From positions 248,001-312,000 of the forward strand of contig NZ_AYTO01000041.1 of the NCBI RefSeq assembly GCF_000507145.1: a stretch of 64,000 nt of DNA, given 5' to 3'. This document shows positions 40,706 to 50,704 of this stretch, in pieces. Made by a program: the position numbers and the translations under genes. The stretch's first letter is position 1. Every line of letters begins with the position of its first letter. The DNA comes from Bacillus tequilensis KCTC 13622. GTDB taxonomy: Bacteria; Bacillota; Bacilli; Bacillales; Bacillaceae. Below the pieces are notes generated by a model. That model was given only the letters and a program-made list of their open reading frames with translations, made no database searches and was not told the origin of the DNA.

Positions 40706-41602
40706 TCAAAAGACTTTGTTTGTATTTCGCTCCAAAGCTTTGATGCTGCCGTATAAAAACTCCAAATGGACGGCATCAAGGCCGTGAAGGCTTGCTTCTT
40801 TCAATAAATATCCGATAATAGCATCAGCTTCTGTCTGACGGCCTTCAGTGACGTCAACCAGCATTGAAGAGCGATTCTCTTTCGTTTGCCTGCAAACGGT
40901 CCGAACCCTTTCCCAAGCCTCTTCTTCGTCTTCAAGCCTTAAAATGCGGCACGCCTCCTGAAAAACCAGCCTCATAAAAGCAAGATAAGCCGGTGTTGTC
41001 AGCAGTTCCCCATTTTTCACCTGCAATAAGGCGGTTAACGGATTGATACAGGCATTTACAATCAGCTTGCCCGTCAGCAGGCGATACCAATCCGTCACAT
41101 AACGAATCGGAAAATCCGCATGGATATGCTGAAGTAAACCATTCAGACAATCTGGTTCAGCATTGTTGAACGCGCTCCATTTTATCGCACCTAAGCCCGT
41201 ATGATCAACAGCTGTATCTGATATTCTTACAGCTCCGTGTTCAACGATTCCAACATAAATGGAATGCTTGACGCGCCAGTCTTTTAGGTCGTGAATATGC
41301 CCCATGCCGTTTTGCAAAAATAATATATTCGTTTTCGCAACCTGTTCAAGCAACGGAAAAACAGACTGAAGCTGATGCTGCTTCACCGTCACGACAAGAA
41401 GATCAAAATCCGAATTGATACTCGTGTCCGCACTGCAATCAGCACTGAGTTCTATTCCGCCTTTATAAAGCCGAATCCCTTCAGACTGAATAGCCGCAGC
41501 CTGTTCTTTTCGTCTTGTCACAACCGTCACCTCGTGATGAAGCGACAAGTAATAGGCACATAAAAGACCGACGGAACCTCCGCCGATAATTCCAATTTTC
41601 AT
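40706..41602 (-). CDS. panE: 2-dehydropantoate 2-reductase (YlbQ/PanE)
   Basis: NADPH-dependent ketopantoate reductase in pantothenate and CoA synthesis. 298 residues. N-terminal dinucleotide motif IGIIGGGSVGLLCAYYL (3-19), then FLQNGMGH, and C-terminal helical domain with KLIVNACINPLTAL (catalytic Lys region, about 175-188). Related KPR-family enzymes act on other 2-keto acids, so substrate is inferred from B. subtilis. Transcribed apart from bshC by a 70-bp gap. Confidence 0.88.
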   Translation of the reverse strand: MKIGIIGGGSVGLLCAYYLSLHHEVTVVTRRKEQAAAIQSEGIRLYKGGIELSADCSADTSINSDFDLLVVTVKQHQLQSVFPLLEQVAKTNILFLQNGMGHIHDLKDWRVKHSIYVGIVEHGAVRISDTAVDHTGLGAIKWSAFNNAEPDCLNGLLQHIHADFPIRYVTDWYRLLTGKLIVNACINPLTALLQVKNGELLTTPAYLAFMRLVFQEACRILRLEDEEEAWERVRTVCRQTKENRSSMLVDVTEGRQTEADAIIGYLLKEASLHGLDAVHLEFLYGSIKALERNTNKVF

Positions 41603-41701
41603 GATGTCACACCCAATTTAGCATTTACGTATTATCATAGCAGAAGTACGAAGAAATTACTTCTCAAAGATTCTGTGTGGTTAAAATTAAAGTTTAAATA
41701 T

Positions 41702-41730
41702 TTGGATTTTTTAAATAAAGCGTTTACAAT
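41702..41730 (+). promoter_or_regulatory. Candidate sigma-A promoter of ylbP
   Basis: -35 TTGGAT (41702-41707), 17-bp spacer, -10 TACAAT (41725-41730), 31 bp before the GTG start. Confidence 0.6.
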
Positions 41731-41761
41731 ATAGGTAGTAACAACAAAGGGGGAGATTGAA

Positions 41762-42244
41762 GTGGTAAAGGTAGAACGTCTGCTCATTAACTATAAAACG
41801 CTGGAAGAATTCAAGGAATTCAAAGAATACGGCATTCAGGAGCTTTCAATGCTTGAAGATCTTCAGGATAATATTATTGAAAATGACAGCACATCGCCTT
41901 TTTACGGGATTTATTTTGGCGATAAACTTGTAGCGCGAATGAGCCTGTATCAAGTTAACGGCAAATCGAATCCTTATTTCGACAGCCGCCAGGATTATTT
42001 GGAACTGTGGAAGCTTGAAGTTCTTCCAGGCTACCAGAACCGGGGTTACGGGAGAGCCTTGGTTGAATTCGCAAAATCATTCAAAATGCCGATTCGAACA
42101 AATCCGCGAATGAAATCAGCGGAATTTTGGAATAAAATGAACTTTAAAACTGTTAAGTACGACATGGCGCGGGATAAAGGGGAAAACCCGCTCATCTGGC
42201 ATCCTGATATGGATCACGAAATGACGCCGGGAGAGTCTGCATAG
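41762..42244 (+). CDS. ylbP: GNAT-family N-acetyltransferase YlbP
   Basis: 160-residue protein with a GNAT acetyltransferase fold. The CoA-binding motif A is visible as LEVLPGYQNRGYGRALVEFAK (about 82-102; Q/R-x-x-G-x-G/A core NRGYGRA). The substrate is unknown. Start GTG 41762 with AGGGGGAG upstream. It stands alone on the plus strand, convergent with gerR, and has its own promoter and terminator. Confidence 0.85.
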   Translation: MVKVERLLINYKTLEEFKEFKEYGIQELSMLEDLQDNIIENDSTSPFYGIYFGDKLVARMSLYQVNGKSNPYFDSRQDYLELWKLEVLPGYQNRGYGRALVEFAKSFKMPIRTNPRMKSAEFWNKMNFKTVKYDMARDKGENPLIWHPDMDHEMTPGESA

Positions 42245-42254
42245 AAATAAAAAC

Positions 42255-42290
42255 AACCGGCCTATTTTCACTCTAGGGCCGGTTCATTTC
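42255..42290. terminator. Hairpin between convergent ylbP and gerR
   Basis: Stem AACCGGCC / GGCCGGTT (42255-42284) with a 14-nt loop; a short T-rich tail follows on the plus strand. Confidence 0.7.
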
Positions 42291-42297
42291 AGGCGTC

Positions 42298-42879
42298 TTA
42301 CGTTTCTTGAGCCGCTTTTTTCATTCTTCCATCTTCTTTTGAAACAACCATTTTTCTGGCCCGATCCATGATATCGATCAGTGCCTTGTAATCCTCTTCG
42401 GTCATTTCCAGCTGGTTCCTCAATGTTTGATTTTCACTCCGTAAATCCTCTAGCTCTTTTTGAAGCGACTGAACTTGCTCCTTCAATTTTTCCCTTTCAA
42501 GCTGAAATTCTTGTGCAGACGGTGTTTCTTTGAATTGTTCAAGAAATTGAATCACATCCTGAATGGACAAATCTCGTTTTCCTTCTGAAGCTGCCGCGGC
42601 AGTCTGCTTCACGGAATTCGGCATATTGACCGAATGAACGCCGATTTGCTTCCTCAATTCTTTCCTCTGTTTTTTCGCAAGCTCTATGCCTGACTGGTAT
42701 TGTTTTCTCACATACGAGTTCCATCTGAAACCACAGGCTGCCGCAGTTCTGGTCAGCGCCCTTCCCACCTCCTCAAAGGCGGAAAGCTGTGTTCCTCCCT
42801 CTCGAATATGGCGAAGCACAACTTCTGCCAGTAGCAAATCCTCATCCTGAGTCCAAGCATCTTGTCTTGTAATGGTCAA
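42298..42879 (-). CDS. gerR: Sporulation transcription regulator GerR (RsfA family)
   Basis: Mother-cell regulator, in B. subtilis made under sigma-E and repressing or adjusting part of the sigma-E regulon. 193 residues: N-terminal Myb/SANT-like DNA-binding region ([21 protein letters not shown]... [13 protein letters not shown], about 8-60), then a coiled-coil leucine-rich tail (about 110-165). Start is TTG: 42879 (about 10 bases behind GGAGG) preferred, with 42885 an in-frame alternative. Convergent with ylbP. Confidence 0.88.
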   Translation of the reverse strand: MTITRQDAWTQDEDLLLAEVVLRHIREGGTQLSAFEEVGRALTRTAAACGFRWNSYVRKQYQSGIELAKKQRKELRKQIGVHSVNMPNSVKQTAAAASEGKRDLSIQDVIQFLEQFKETPSAQEFQLEREKLKEQVQSLQKELEDLRSENQTLRNQLEMTEEDYKALIDIMDRARKMVVSKEDGRMKKAAQET

Positions 42880-42984
42880 ATTCAATCTCCCTCCATGTCA
42901 GCTTATTTATCTCATACATATGCCGGTAATAGATTAGATAGACTATTTGCACTCACAAATTTTCCGCAAGCTGACAGGAGGAGA

Positions 42985-43019
42985 AAAAGAAAAAGCGCAG
43001 GGTTTTCACCCTGCGCTTT
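42985..43019 (-). terminator. Terminator of the ylbN-rpmF operon
   Basis: Minus strand 11-bp stem AAAGCGCAGGG / CCCTGCGCTTT (about 42992-43018) followed by T-rich sequence, directly after the rpmF stop. Confidence 0.88.
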
Positions 43020-43024
43020 TCTTA

Positions 43025-43225
<201 letters not shown>

Positions 43226-43744
43226 TTAAGATTCATCATCTTGTTTTAAGAGCTTCTCGAGGGCTGCAAGTCTCGGATCAACTTGTTTCTTCTTATCTTC
43301 CTCCGAAATGACTTGCCAGTCCTTTCCTTCTTGAGGAGCAGCTCCTTTTTCTTGTTCAGATTCACAAAAGATTTGCATAGGGATTTCTAAAAGAATTTCT
43401 TCTTTCACGATCGGAGTTAAGTCGACAGTATCGTCCTCGACAACGTGAACGTCCTCATCTTCTATATCATCCGTCTGATGAAATATAAACAGTTCTTTTG
43501 TTGAAATTTCAAATGGATACGGAACATCAACGAGTGTTCTTGAGCATGGCAAAATCATTTCGCCTGAAATTGTAAAATCAAACGAAACCTGTTTTGATTT
43601 GATATCCGCTCTGCCCTTCACCCGGACGGGAGAAATGCGGCGAATGTCAGAATTCAGCTTTGTCAGCTCGTTTAACTCAACTGTTTCATCAAACTCAAAA
43701 CTTTGTTTCGACATTTGATGCAGCTGATAAATCGTCCATTTCAT
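43226..43744 (-). CDS. ylbN: DUF177 (YceD-like) protein YlbN
   Basis: 172-residue protein of the DUF177/YceD family, widely found next to rpmF. Acidic, with the conserved core VKGRADIKSKQVSFDFTISGEMILPCSRTLVDVPYPF. In plants and bacteria the family is linked to 23S rRNA/large subunit accumulation, which fits its operon with L32; the molecular role is not settled. Start ATG 43744 with GAGGTGA. Transcribed from a near-perfect sigma-A promoter at 43775-43803. Confidence 0.88.
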   Translation of the reverse strand: MKWTIYQLHQMSKQSFEFDETVELNELTKLNSDIRRISPVRVKGRADIKSKQVSFDFTISGEMILPCSRTLVDVPYPFEISTKELFIFHQTDDIEDEDVHVVEDDTVDLTPIVKEEILLEIPMQIFCESEQEKGAAPQEGKDWQVISEEDKKKQVDPRLAALEKLLKQDDES

Positions 43745-43774
43745 TTGTATCACCTCAGGAAAGCAACAAACATG

Positions 43775-43803
43775 ATTATAGCTTTTAAGATTGTTTTTGT
43801 CAA
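43775..43803 (-). promoter_or_regulatory. sigma-A promoter of ylbN-rpmF
   Basis: Minus strand TTGACA (43798-43803), 17-bp spacer, TATAAT (43775-43780): exact consensus. Confidence 0.9.
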
Positions 43804-43843
43804 TATTTTTTCTTTACAGCATAATGCTGCCATTCAAGTATCG

Positions 43844-43872
43844 TTGACAGCGGAATAGGCGATGCATACACT
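43844..43872 (+). promoter_or_regulatory. sigma-A promoter of tmcAL (ylbM)
   Basis: TTGACA (43844-43849), 17-bp spacer, TACACT (43867-43872), divergent from the ylbN promoter 40 bp away. Confidence 0.75.
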
Positions 43873-43953
43873 TAAAATAAAAATAAGACGTAAGAGTTTT
43901 CATTTGCAAATGTACCATACGTTTTTAAACATAGCAAGAAAGGCGGAAAAAAT

Positions 43954-45201
43954 ATGAAAGCTGTCGGACTGGTTGTTGAATATAATCCCTTTCATAACGG
44001 TCACCTTTATCATGCCCAAACAGCTAAGCGGCAAACCGGATGCGACATAGCTGTCGCGGTCATGAGCGGACATTTTTTACAGCGCGGAGAGCCTGCCGTT
44101 GTGTCAAAATGGGCCCGAACCAAAATGGCGCTGCAAAGCGGAGTCGATCTTGTCATTGAGCTGCCTTATCTTTATGCGGTGCAAAAAGCGGAGATTTTTG
44201 CACGCGGCAGTGTTTCCCTCCTCAACAAACTCGGATGCGAGGCGCTGTTTTTCGGAAGTGAACATGGTGATATTGAGCCGTTTTTACAAACAGCAAAGCT
44301 TATTGATGAGCAAAAACTTACATTTGATGAGCGCATTAAAGAAGAGCTTAAAAAGGGTGCCAGTTATCCGGCTGCGGCAGCTATCGCCTTCAGCTCCATT
44401 TTACATACCGAAAATGCACTTGATTTGTCAAAACCAAATAACATTTTGGGATACCATTATGTGACTTCCATTCTTTCTGGAAGCTATCCGATGAAACCAT
44501 ATACGACAGCGCGCGTCTCCTCAGACTATCATGATGCCGATCTCCCTGAAAGTGAAAACCATATCGCAAGCGCAACGGGCATCAGAAAAGCGATGATTGA
44601 ACAGAATCTAGAAGCCTGCCTTCGTTTTCTTCCTGCTGCATCTGCGCGTGAATTAGCACATTACCGCAAATCTTTCGGATTGTGGCATTCACCTGAAAGC
44701 TATTTTTCTTACTTGAAATACAGCCTTTCAACTGTAACAGCACAGGAATTACAGCAAATATACGAGGTGGAGGAGGGCATTGAGCACAGAATTCTTCGCT
44801 CGATCAGAAATGCCAGCTCCTATCAGGAATTTATGGAGCTGCTGAAAACGAAACGTTATACGTGGACAAGGCTTCAGCGAATGAACACACACATTTTAAC
44901 CAGAACGAAAAAACAGGATATGCATAAACTGCTTGATGACGAAGAAGCGCCTTATATCAGGCTTCTCGGCATGACGAAAAAAGGACAGGCTTATTTATCC
45001 CAAAAGAAAAAAACGCTGTCCGTTCCGCTTGTCAGCAAACTGTCCTCATTCTCCCATCCAGCTCTCGATCTGGACATAAAAGCAAGCAGAATTTACAGCC
45101 TGCCGATAGAAGAGCCGCGGAGAACTGAGTTTGACCTGCAGGAATATGGACATACGCCGATTCGATATGATGAGGATGAAGAGTGTTTTTTAAGTATATA
45201 G
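43954..45201 (+). CDS. tmcAL: tRNA(Met) cytidine acetate ligase TmcAL (YlbM)
   Basis: Makes N4-acetylcytidine at position 34 of elongator tRNA-Met using acetate and ATP. 415 residues with an N-terminal nucleotidyltransferase domain whose HxGH motif is H14-N-G-H17 (VVEYNPFHNGHLYHA). Conserved MSGHFLQRGEPAVVSKWARTKMAL follows at about 38-61. ATG 43954 follows AAGGCGG. Faces ylbN divergently and converges with ylbL. Confidence 0.93.
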   Translation: MKAVGLVVEYNPFHNGHLYHAQTAKRQTGCDIAVAVMSGHFLQRGEPAVVSKWARTKMALQSGVDLVIELPYLYAVQKAEIFARGSVSLLNKLGCEALFFGSEHGDIEPFLQTAKLIDEQKLTFDERIKEELKKGASYPAAAAIAFSSILHTENALDLSKPNNILGYHYVTSILSGSYPMKPYTTARVSSDYHDADLPESENHIASATGIRKAMIEQNLEACLRFLPAASARELAHYRKSFGLWHSPESYFSYLKYSLSTVTAQELQQIYEVEEGIEHRILRSIRNASSYQEFMELLKTKRYTWTRLQRMNTHILTRTKKQDMHKLLDDEEAPYIRLLGMTKKGQAYLSQKKKTLSVPLVSKLSSFSHPALDLDIKASRIYSLPIEEPRRTEFDLQEYGHTPIRYDEDEECFLSI

Positions 45202-45226
45202 AAAAAGCACCTGGTATCAGGTGCTT
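45201..45226. terminator. Shared terminator of convergent tmcAL and ylbL
   Basis: Stem AAGCACCTG / CAGGTGCTT (45205-45226). On the minus strand it is followed by TTTTT; on the plus strand the tail is weaker. The ylbL stop codon (45217-45219) lies inside the hairpin. Confidence 0.75.
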
Positions 45227-46242
45227 CTCGCTTTAAGCTTATTCAAATAATCAATCGCATCCTGCATCGTGTCAACAGGCACAATCTTCATATGTGAATC
45301 AATATCTTTTGCTGTTTTTACTGCGTTTTTATAATCTGAATTGCTGGCGCCGTTTTGATTTGGCGCGAAGAAAATGTCTTTTCCGGCTTTGTCTGCAGCA
45401 ACGACTTTTTGATCAATGCCGCCGATCGGGCCTACTTTTCCGTCAACATCAATCGTACCTGTTCCTGCAATATCGTAGCCTTTTGTTTCGTCTGGTTTTG
45501 TCAGCTGATTATAGATTTCAAGTGACATCATTAACCCTGCTGACGGGCCGCCGATATTTTCAATTTTAAAATCAATATCAGGCTCTACCTTCACGTTTCT
45601 GTCCGTATAAAGCGAAACTCCGATTCCTGCTCGATCCGGTTCGTCAGGAAATTGTTTTAACGTAAGAGTGACACGCTTTTCTTTTTCGTCTCTTTCCATT
45701 TTTAACGTGACTTTCTCTCCCGCTTTTTTGCTGCTGATATAATCAATCAGCTTTTCAGCAGACTGATAGTTTTTGCCGTCTGCGCTGATGATTTTATCGC
45801 CGACTTCTATTTTCCCTTTTGCAGGCATGTTTTCAACGACTGAGCTTGCGTATATGCCGTTAAAGGAATAGCTGACTTTTTTTCCTGCCTTTTGATAGGC
45901 GGCAATAATCGCGTTTTCCTGTGAGCTTTGCATCATTTGGAGCTGCCTTTTCATATACTCCTTATCTGATTCGCCTTCTTCCTTGATGCTCTCATCAGGA
46001 ACAATTTCATAATAAGAGTGCATCTTTGCCCACACATATGTGAACGGATTAGCCGGTCCCACTTTGACAGTCATTAAGGACAGACTCCCTGTTTCCGGGT
46101 AGCCTCCCTCCACTTTTATCAGCGAAGCAAGCTCTGTCGCTTCTCCCGGTTTTGTAATATAGTATGGAAGTTTTATAAATGATAAAACGGCAATCAGAAT
46201 GAGGATGGCAAGCATCCAGCTAAAATGTTTTTTACGTAGCAA
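45217..46242 (-). CDS. ylbL: Membrane-anchored PDZ / Lon-like serine protease YlbL
   Basis: 341-residue cell-surface protease: N-terminal transmembrane helix (about 8-26), PDZ domain (about 125-205, [13 protein letters not shown]), and Lon-type S16 protease domain with catalytic Ser in [12 protein letters not shown] (about 233-236) and Lys in [12 protein letters not shown]. Known in B. subtilis as one of two proteases that clear the DNA-damage division inhibitor YneA. TTG 46242 start is eight bases behind GGGAGGG and one base after ylbK. Confidence 0.9.
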   Translation of the reverse strand: MLRKKHFSWMLAILILIAVLSFIKLPYYITKPGEATELASLIKVEGGYPETGSLSLMTVKVGPANPFTYVWAKMHSYYEIVPDESIKEEGESDKEYMKRQLQMMQSSQENAIIAAYQKAGKKVSYSFNGIYASSVVENMPAKGKIEVGDKIISADGKNYQSAEKLIDYISSKKAGEKVTLKMERDEKEKRVTLTLKQFPDEPDRAGIGVSLYTDRNVKVEPDIDFKIENIGGPSAGLMMSLEIYNQLTKPDETKGYDIAGTGTIDVDGKVGPIGGIDQKVVAADKAGKDIFFAPNQNGASNSDYKNAVKTAKDIDSHMKIVPVDTMQDAIDYLNKLKARST

Positions 46243-46243
46243 A

Positions 46244-47026
46244 TTATGAGCCCTCCCAATTCTCTATTTCTTTTTTTATCTTGCTGATCATTCGGTCTGT
46301 GGCCTCCTCGCCTGCCGATATCATTGCTTCAATATTGGCAAACGAGCTTGAGCTGTATGTTTCAAGAGAAGGGCGAATCATGATATCCGCGGCGATCGTT
46401 TGATGTCGCACCAATTCATTTTGCAGTATATCCATACTTTGCATAATCACATCAAAAATATGCGCCGCCGTTTCGGTTTTTCGAACTTTAGAGACATCCG
46501 AGGCAATGATGATATCAGCCCCCATGTCTTTTACAACAGAAACCGGAATTCGGTCGACGACCGCTCCATCTACAAAAAGCCGTTCGTCCAGCCTTTGCGG
46601 AATAAAGATACCCGGTATGCTGATGCTCGCCCGCACCGCATCCGACACTGATCCTTTGCGGAACACAACTTTTTCTCCCGTCCGCAAGTCACACGCCACA
46701 ATGCCCAACGGGATTTGAAGCTCTTCGATCGGTTTCCCGAAAGTATAAGCGTGCACAAGCTGCCTGACGCGGTCACCTTTTAGAAACCCAAGTCTGGGGA
46801 CCGTATAATCAGCATAAAACCGCCGTTTAAAGGCTTTGGCCACTTTTTTCATCGTTTCCACATCATGGCCCGCGGCATAGAAACTGCCCACCAAAGCGCC
46901 CACGCTGCTCCCCGCAATCATATCCACTTCAATTTGATGCTTATGTAAACTGGAAAGCACACCGAGATGAGCAAGCCCTCTGGCCCCGCCCGATCCTAAC
47001 GCTAACCCGATTTTAGGTTTGGCCAA
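46244..47026 (-). CDS. ylbK: Patatin-like phospholipase / esterase YlbK
   Basis: 260-residue patatin-family (RssA-type) hydrolase. Oxyanion loop [14 protein letters not shown] (about 11-24), nucleophile in GSSVG (GxSxG, about 40-44) and the DGA box of the Ser-Asp dyad in VDGAVVDR (about 154-157). Physiological substrate unknown. Two start codons fit AGGAGG: GTG 47029 (5 bases) or TTG 47026 (8 bases); TTG is preferred. Forms an operon with ylbL. Confidence 0.88.
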   Translation of the reverse strand: MAKPKIGLALGSGGARGLAHLGVLSSLHKHQIEVDMIAGSSVGALVGSFYAAGHDVETMKKVAKAFKRRFYADYTVPRLGFLKGDRVRQLVHAYTFGKPIEELQIPLGIVACDLRTGEKVVFRKGSVSDAVRASISIPGIFIPQRLDERLFVDGAVVDRIPVSVVKDMGADIIIASDVSKVRKTETAAHIFDVIMQSMDILQNELVRHQTIAADIMIRPSLETYSSSSFANIEAMISAGEEATDRMISKIKKEIENWEGS

Positions 47027-47144
47027 CACGTTAACCTCCTGCCTGAATTCCCTGTATACCGAATTCTATGGTCTAAACTGAACCCCTATGCTCGTATATT
47101 AGTACAAAGAATCAAGCGGACAGGTACTGCTTGGCCGGTTCGTG

Positions 47145-47172
47145 TCATACATTATTTTATCATGATATACAT
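47145..47172 (+). promoter_or_regulatory. Candidate sigma-E promoter of spoVV (ylbJ)
   Basis: -35-like TCATAC (47145-47150) and -10-like ATATACAT (47165-47172), 14 bp apart, in the pattern of mother-cell sigma-E promoters. Confidence 0.5.
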
Positions 47173-47206
47173 GTCATTGGGCATTTTTAGCATCGGGGAG
47201 GTAAGA

Positions 47207-48420
47207 ATGAACTTGTCGAAGATTCATACACTTTTGATTGCTTCGTTTTTTCTTTTTTTAACAGCAACTGTCATCTCACATCCGCAGGCCTCATTCGAAG
47301 CCTCTAAAACCGGGCTTTCTATGTGGTGGGAGGTTGTATTTCCGTCATTGCTGCCATTTTTTATTCTGTCTGAACTGTTAATCGGTTTTGGCATTGTGCG
47401 GTTTGTCGGTGTTTTGCTTGAGCCTTTTATGCGGCCGATCTTTCGCGTACCGGGGGTCGGCGGCTTCGTCCTCGCTATGGGAATGGCATCAGGAAACCCA
47501 GCTGGAGCAAAACTCACCGCCCGTCTTCGTCAGGAAAAACAGATTTCAAGAGTAGAAGCAGAACGGCTTGCATCGTTTACTAATTCTTCAAACCCGCTCT
47601 TTATTTTCGGCGCTGTTGCCGTCGGTTTCTTTCAAAACGCATCACTGGGCATTTTATTAGCTTCTGCACACTATTTGGGGAACCTGGCTGTCGGTTTAAC
47701 GATGCGTTCCTACGGCCGCAAGGAAGAGCAGCAGCTTATAAGGAAGAAAACGATACCTTTTCCTTCGCTCAAAGATGCTTTACATGCTTTGCATACCGCC
47801 AGACTTGCGGAAAAACGGCCTCTGGGCAAAATTTTAGGCGACGCTGTGACGTCTTCTGTTCAAACACTTCTTATGGTGGGCGGCTTTATTATTTTATTTT
47901 CTGTCTTTAACCGGCTGCTCTCGGTTGTTCAGATGACTGATATGCTGTCTGTTTTTACAAAAGGAGCGCTGACTTTGTTTCAGCTCCCGGCTCAACTGGA
48001 CATTCCCCTTTTATCAGGAATGTTTGAAATCACGTTAGGGAGCAAGCTCGTCAGCGAGACAGATGTGTCTCTTCTGCAAAAAGCCATTGTCGTCAGCTTT
48101 ATTCTCGGGTTTAGCGGCTTTTCCGTGCAAGCACAGGTGGCGGGTATTTTATCGGATACCGACATCAGATTTAAGCCGTTCTTTATCGCCCGAGTGCTTC
48201 AGGGCATTTATGCCGCCGTCTTCGTCATGCTTTTATGGAAACCGCTTTACACCGCATGGCATGACCCGTATCGGTATGTATTCAAGTCTCTTCATAGCGG
48301 CGAAATGCCAACTGCTTTTATACACGGCTGGAATCTGCTTGTGCAGATTGGACCTGCTGTCACATTATGCGCGCTGTTTGCGTACATTATCATTTTCTCT
48401 TACAGACTGACAAACGGTAC

Positions 48421-48433
<13 letters not shown>
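47207..48433 (+). CDS. ylbJ: Sporulation membrane protein SpoVV (YlbJ)
   Basis: Polytopic membrane protein, 408 residues, about 10 hydrophobic segments, with two nucleoside-transporter-gate-type (Gate) regions. In B. subtilis it is named SpoVV and needed to move dipicolinic acid from mother cell across the outer forespore membrane. ATG 47207 follows GGGGAGG; the longer ORF start at 47162 lacks an SD. Divergent from ylbK and convergent with coaD, whose stop is nine bases away. Confidence 0.92.
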
Positions 48434-49487
<1,054 letters not shown>

Positions 49488-49569
49488 GTTCCACACCACT
49501 TTTTCTAAAAGCTATTTTGTTTTCTTGTTCGGCCGGACGCCGCTATGTACATAGAAAAAAATCAATCCT

Positions 49570-49598
49570 ATCTTAACATAAAGCATTCTTTCAAACAA
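49570..49598 (-). promoter_or_regulatory. Candidate sigma-A promoter of rsmD-coaD
   Basis: Minus strand -35 TTGTTT (49593-49598), 17-bp spacer, -10 TAAGAT (49570-49575). Nearly back-to-back with the forespore promoter of csfG at 49623. Confidence 0.55.
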
Positions 49599-49622
49599 CG
49601 AACACTCATCTTGATAAACAGG

Positions 49623-49653
49623 TGTATAGCCAGACTGATCCTTGTCCATACTA
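49623..49653 (+). promoter_or_regulatory. Forespore sigma-G/sigma-F type promoter of csfG
   Basis: Plus strand -35-like TGTATA (49623-49628), 18-bp spacer, -10 CATACTA (49647-49653). Matches the sigma-G consensus TGmATA-17/18-CATnnTA closely. Start point expected near 49659. Confidence 0.75.
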
Positions 49654-49656
49654 TTA

Positions 49657-49805
49657 GCAACAGCATCTAGAGGATGTTGTTGCCAACCGCGGAGAAGACT
49701 TACGTTTCCCCATAAGTTCTTCCTCCGGTTTCTCCTCTCCCTTTGCCTTCTCCTTAACATGTTAAGGAATAGAAGGACCCCGCAGATGTCTGCGGGGATT
49801 TTTTT
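49657..49805 (+). ncRNA. csfG: Sporulation small RNA CsfG (Rfam 'ylbH leader' element)
   Basis: Plus-strand small RNA of about 146 nt. Features in order: hairpin 1 GCAACAGCATC / GATGTTGTTGC (49657-49683; a G-U wobble on this strand but a mismatch on the other, supporting the plus strand); long imperfect hairpin 2 (49685-49730) with apical loop CGTTTCCCCA; pyrimidine-rich single strand TCTCCTCTCCCTTTGCCTTC (49731-49750); palindrome CCTTAACATGTTAAGG (49752-49767); terminator CCCCGCAGA/TCTGCGGGG with seven T (49778-49805). No credible ORF is inside. CsfG in B. subtilis is a forespore RNA between ylbG and ylbH, which fits. CCTCC- and CTCC-rich stretches could pair with SD sequences; its target is unknown to me. 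Confidence 0.8.
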
Positions 49806-49811
49806 ATACTG

Positions 49812-50084
49812 CTATATGCCGATTTTATAATCGTATTCTTTTGCTTTATCAAGCTTTGACTCGAATTCCAATTTTAAAAATGGTTTATAAGAAGGCTCCA
49901 CTTTTTTCACAAACGAGTACGATGCGATCTTGTCCATTGTTTTTTCAATCTGGTCCATATCGCAATACAGCACAACATATTTTAAGCGTTTTGATACATA
50001 GTGCACATTTCCGAACTTTCTCAGCATTTTGCTTTGCTTGAGGGAATGCAGATACACAATCATACCCTGGCGCCTATTCTCCAA
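49812..50084 (-). CDS. ylbG: DUF2129 protein YlbG
   Basis: 90-residue uncharacterised protein conserved in Bacillaceae, without recognisable motifs; mixed alpha/beta, basic, with [21 protein letters not shown] in the centre. The TTG at 50084 gives the usual family length and lies about five bases behind AGGTGA; the GTG at 50093 is part of the SD. Downstream of ylbF with a 55-bp gap, probably co-transcribed. Confidence 0.82.
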   Translation of the reverse strand: MENRRQGMIVYLHSLKQSKMLRKFGNVHYVSKRLKYVVLYCDMDQIEKTMDKIASYSFVKKVEPSYKPFLKLEFESKLDKAKEYDYKIGI

Positions 50085-50138
50085 TACAATCACCTGCCTG
50101 ATTTCTCTTATATGTAAAAGACGAGACGGCCAGTCTCG

Positions 50139-50588
50139 TCATGACACTTTGCATCCGCAGCTTCCGCCTGAACCGCAGCCGCCTCCGCATGAAGACAAAC
50201 CGTCAAAATAAGGGTTCCCCGTCGGAACTTTCACATGCTCCGAAACAGCTGTCCCGATCTCGACGCTGACCTCATCAAGAATGGACTGGAGCTCATTTTC
50301 AGCTCTCTTGAAGTCAGCCACCTTATCGTTCAGGTCCAGCTCGCGTTTGATCTCCCTCATTTTTCGGGATATTTCTCTATAGTCAGGATGATATTTGCCA
50401 AAACGCTGTACATCCTCATACTGCTCTTTTATTTTGATAAAAGAACGAATAATCCGCCCTGCCTCTTCATCTTCCTGGAGACGCTTGTAACAATTGCGGT
50501 AGTTCTCAGCCGTCTCCGACTGCAAAATCATCTCGGCAAGCTGCTGAGCTTCACTTTGAAGCCGCACGGATTCCATCGTCGCATACAT
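50139..50588 (-). CDS. ricF: RicF / YlbF, subunit of the RNase Y-modulating Y-complex
   Basis: Subunit of the YlbF-YmcA-YaaT (RicF-RicA-RicT) complex, which associates with RNase Y for mRNA maturation and is needed for competence, sporulation and biofilm. 149 residues: helical DUF964 domain (about 5-115), then a flexible, Gly/Cys-rich tail SSCGGGCGSGGSCGCKVS with four cysteines. These are candidate ligands for the complex's [4Fe-4S] cluster. ATG 50588 has GGAGGTG upstream. Sits ahead of ylbG. Confidence 0.93.
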   Translation of the reverse strand: MYATMESVRLQSEAQQLAEMILQSETAENYRNCYKRLQEDEEAGRIIRSFIKIKEQYEDVQRFGKYHPDYREISRKMREIKRELDLNDKVADFKRAENELQSILDEVSVEIGTAVSEHVKVPTGNPYFDGLSSCGGGCGSGGSCGCKVS

Positions 50589-50678
50589 AGCACGCACCTC
50601 CAGTTGTTAGTTTACCATGAAACCAGCCAATTGGAAAATGCTTAATCTCCGCCCAAACAATCTCCATATGACCGCACG

Positions 50679-50704
50679 AAAAAAGACCCTCTTTCGGGCC
50701 TTTT
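50679..50704 (-). terminator. Terminator of ylbE
   Basis: Minus strand stem AAAAGGCCC / GGGTCTTTT (one G-U pair) with a T-rich tail; overlaps the ylbE stop (50703). Confidence 0.72.

Noticed and set aside
49512-49760. 82-codon minus-strand ORF before rsmD
   Set aside because: Overlaps the CsfG RNA and has no SD; its sequence is the complement of RNA hairpins.
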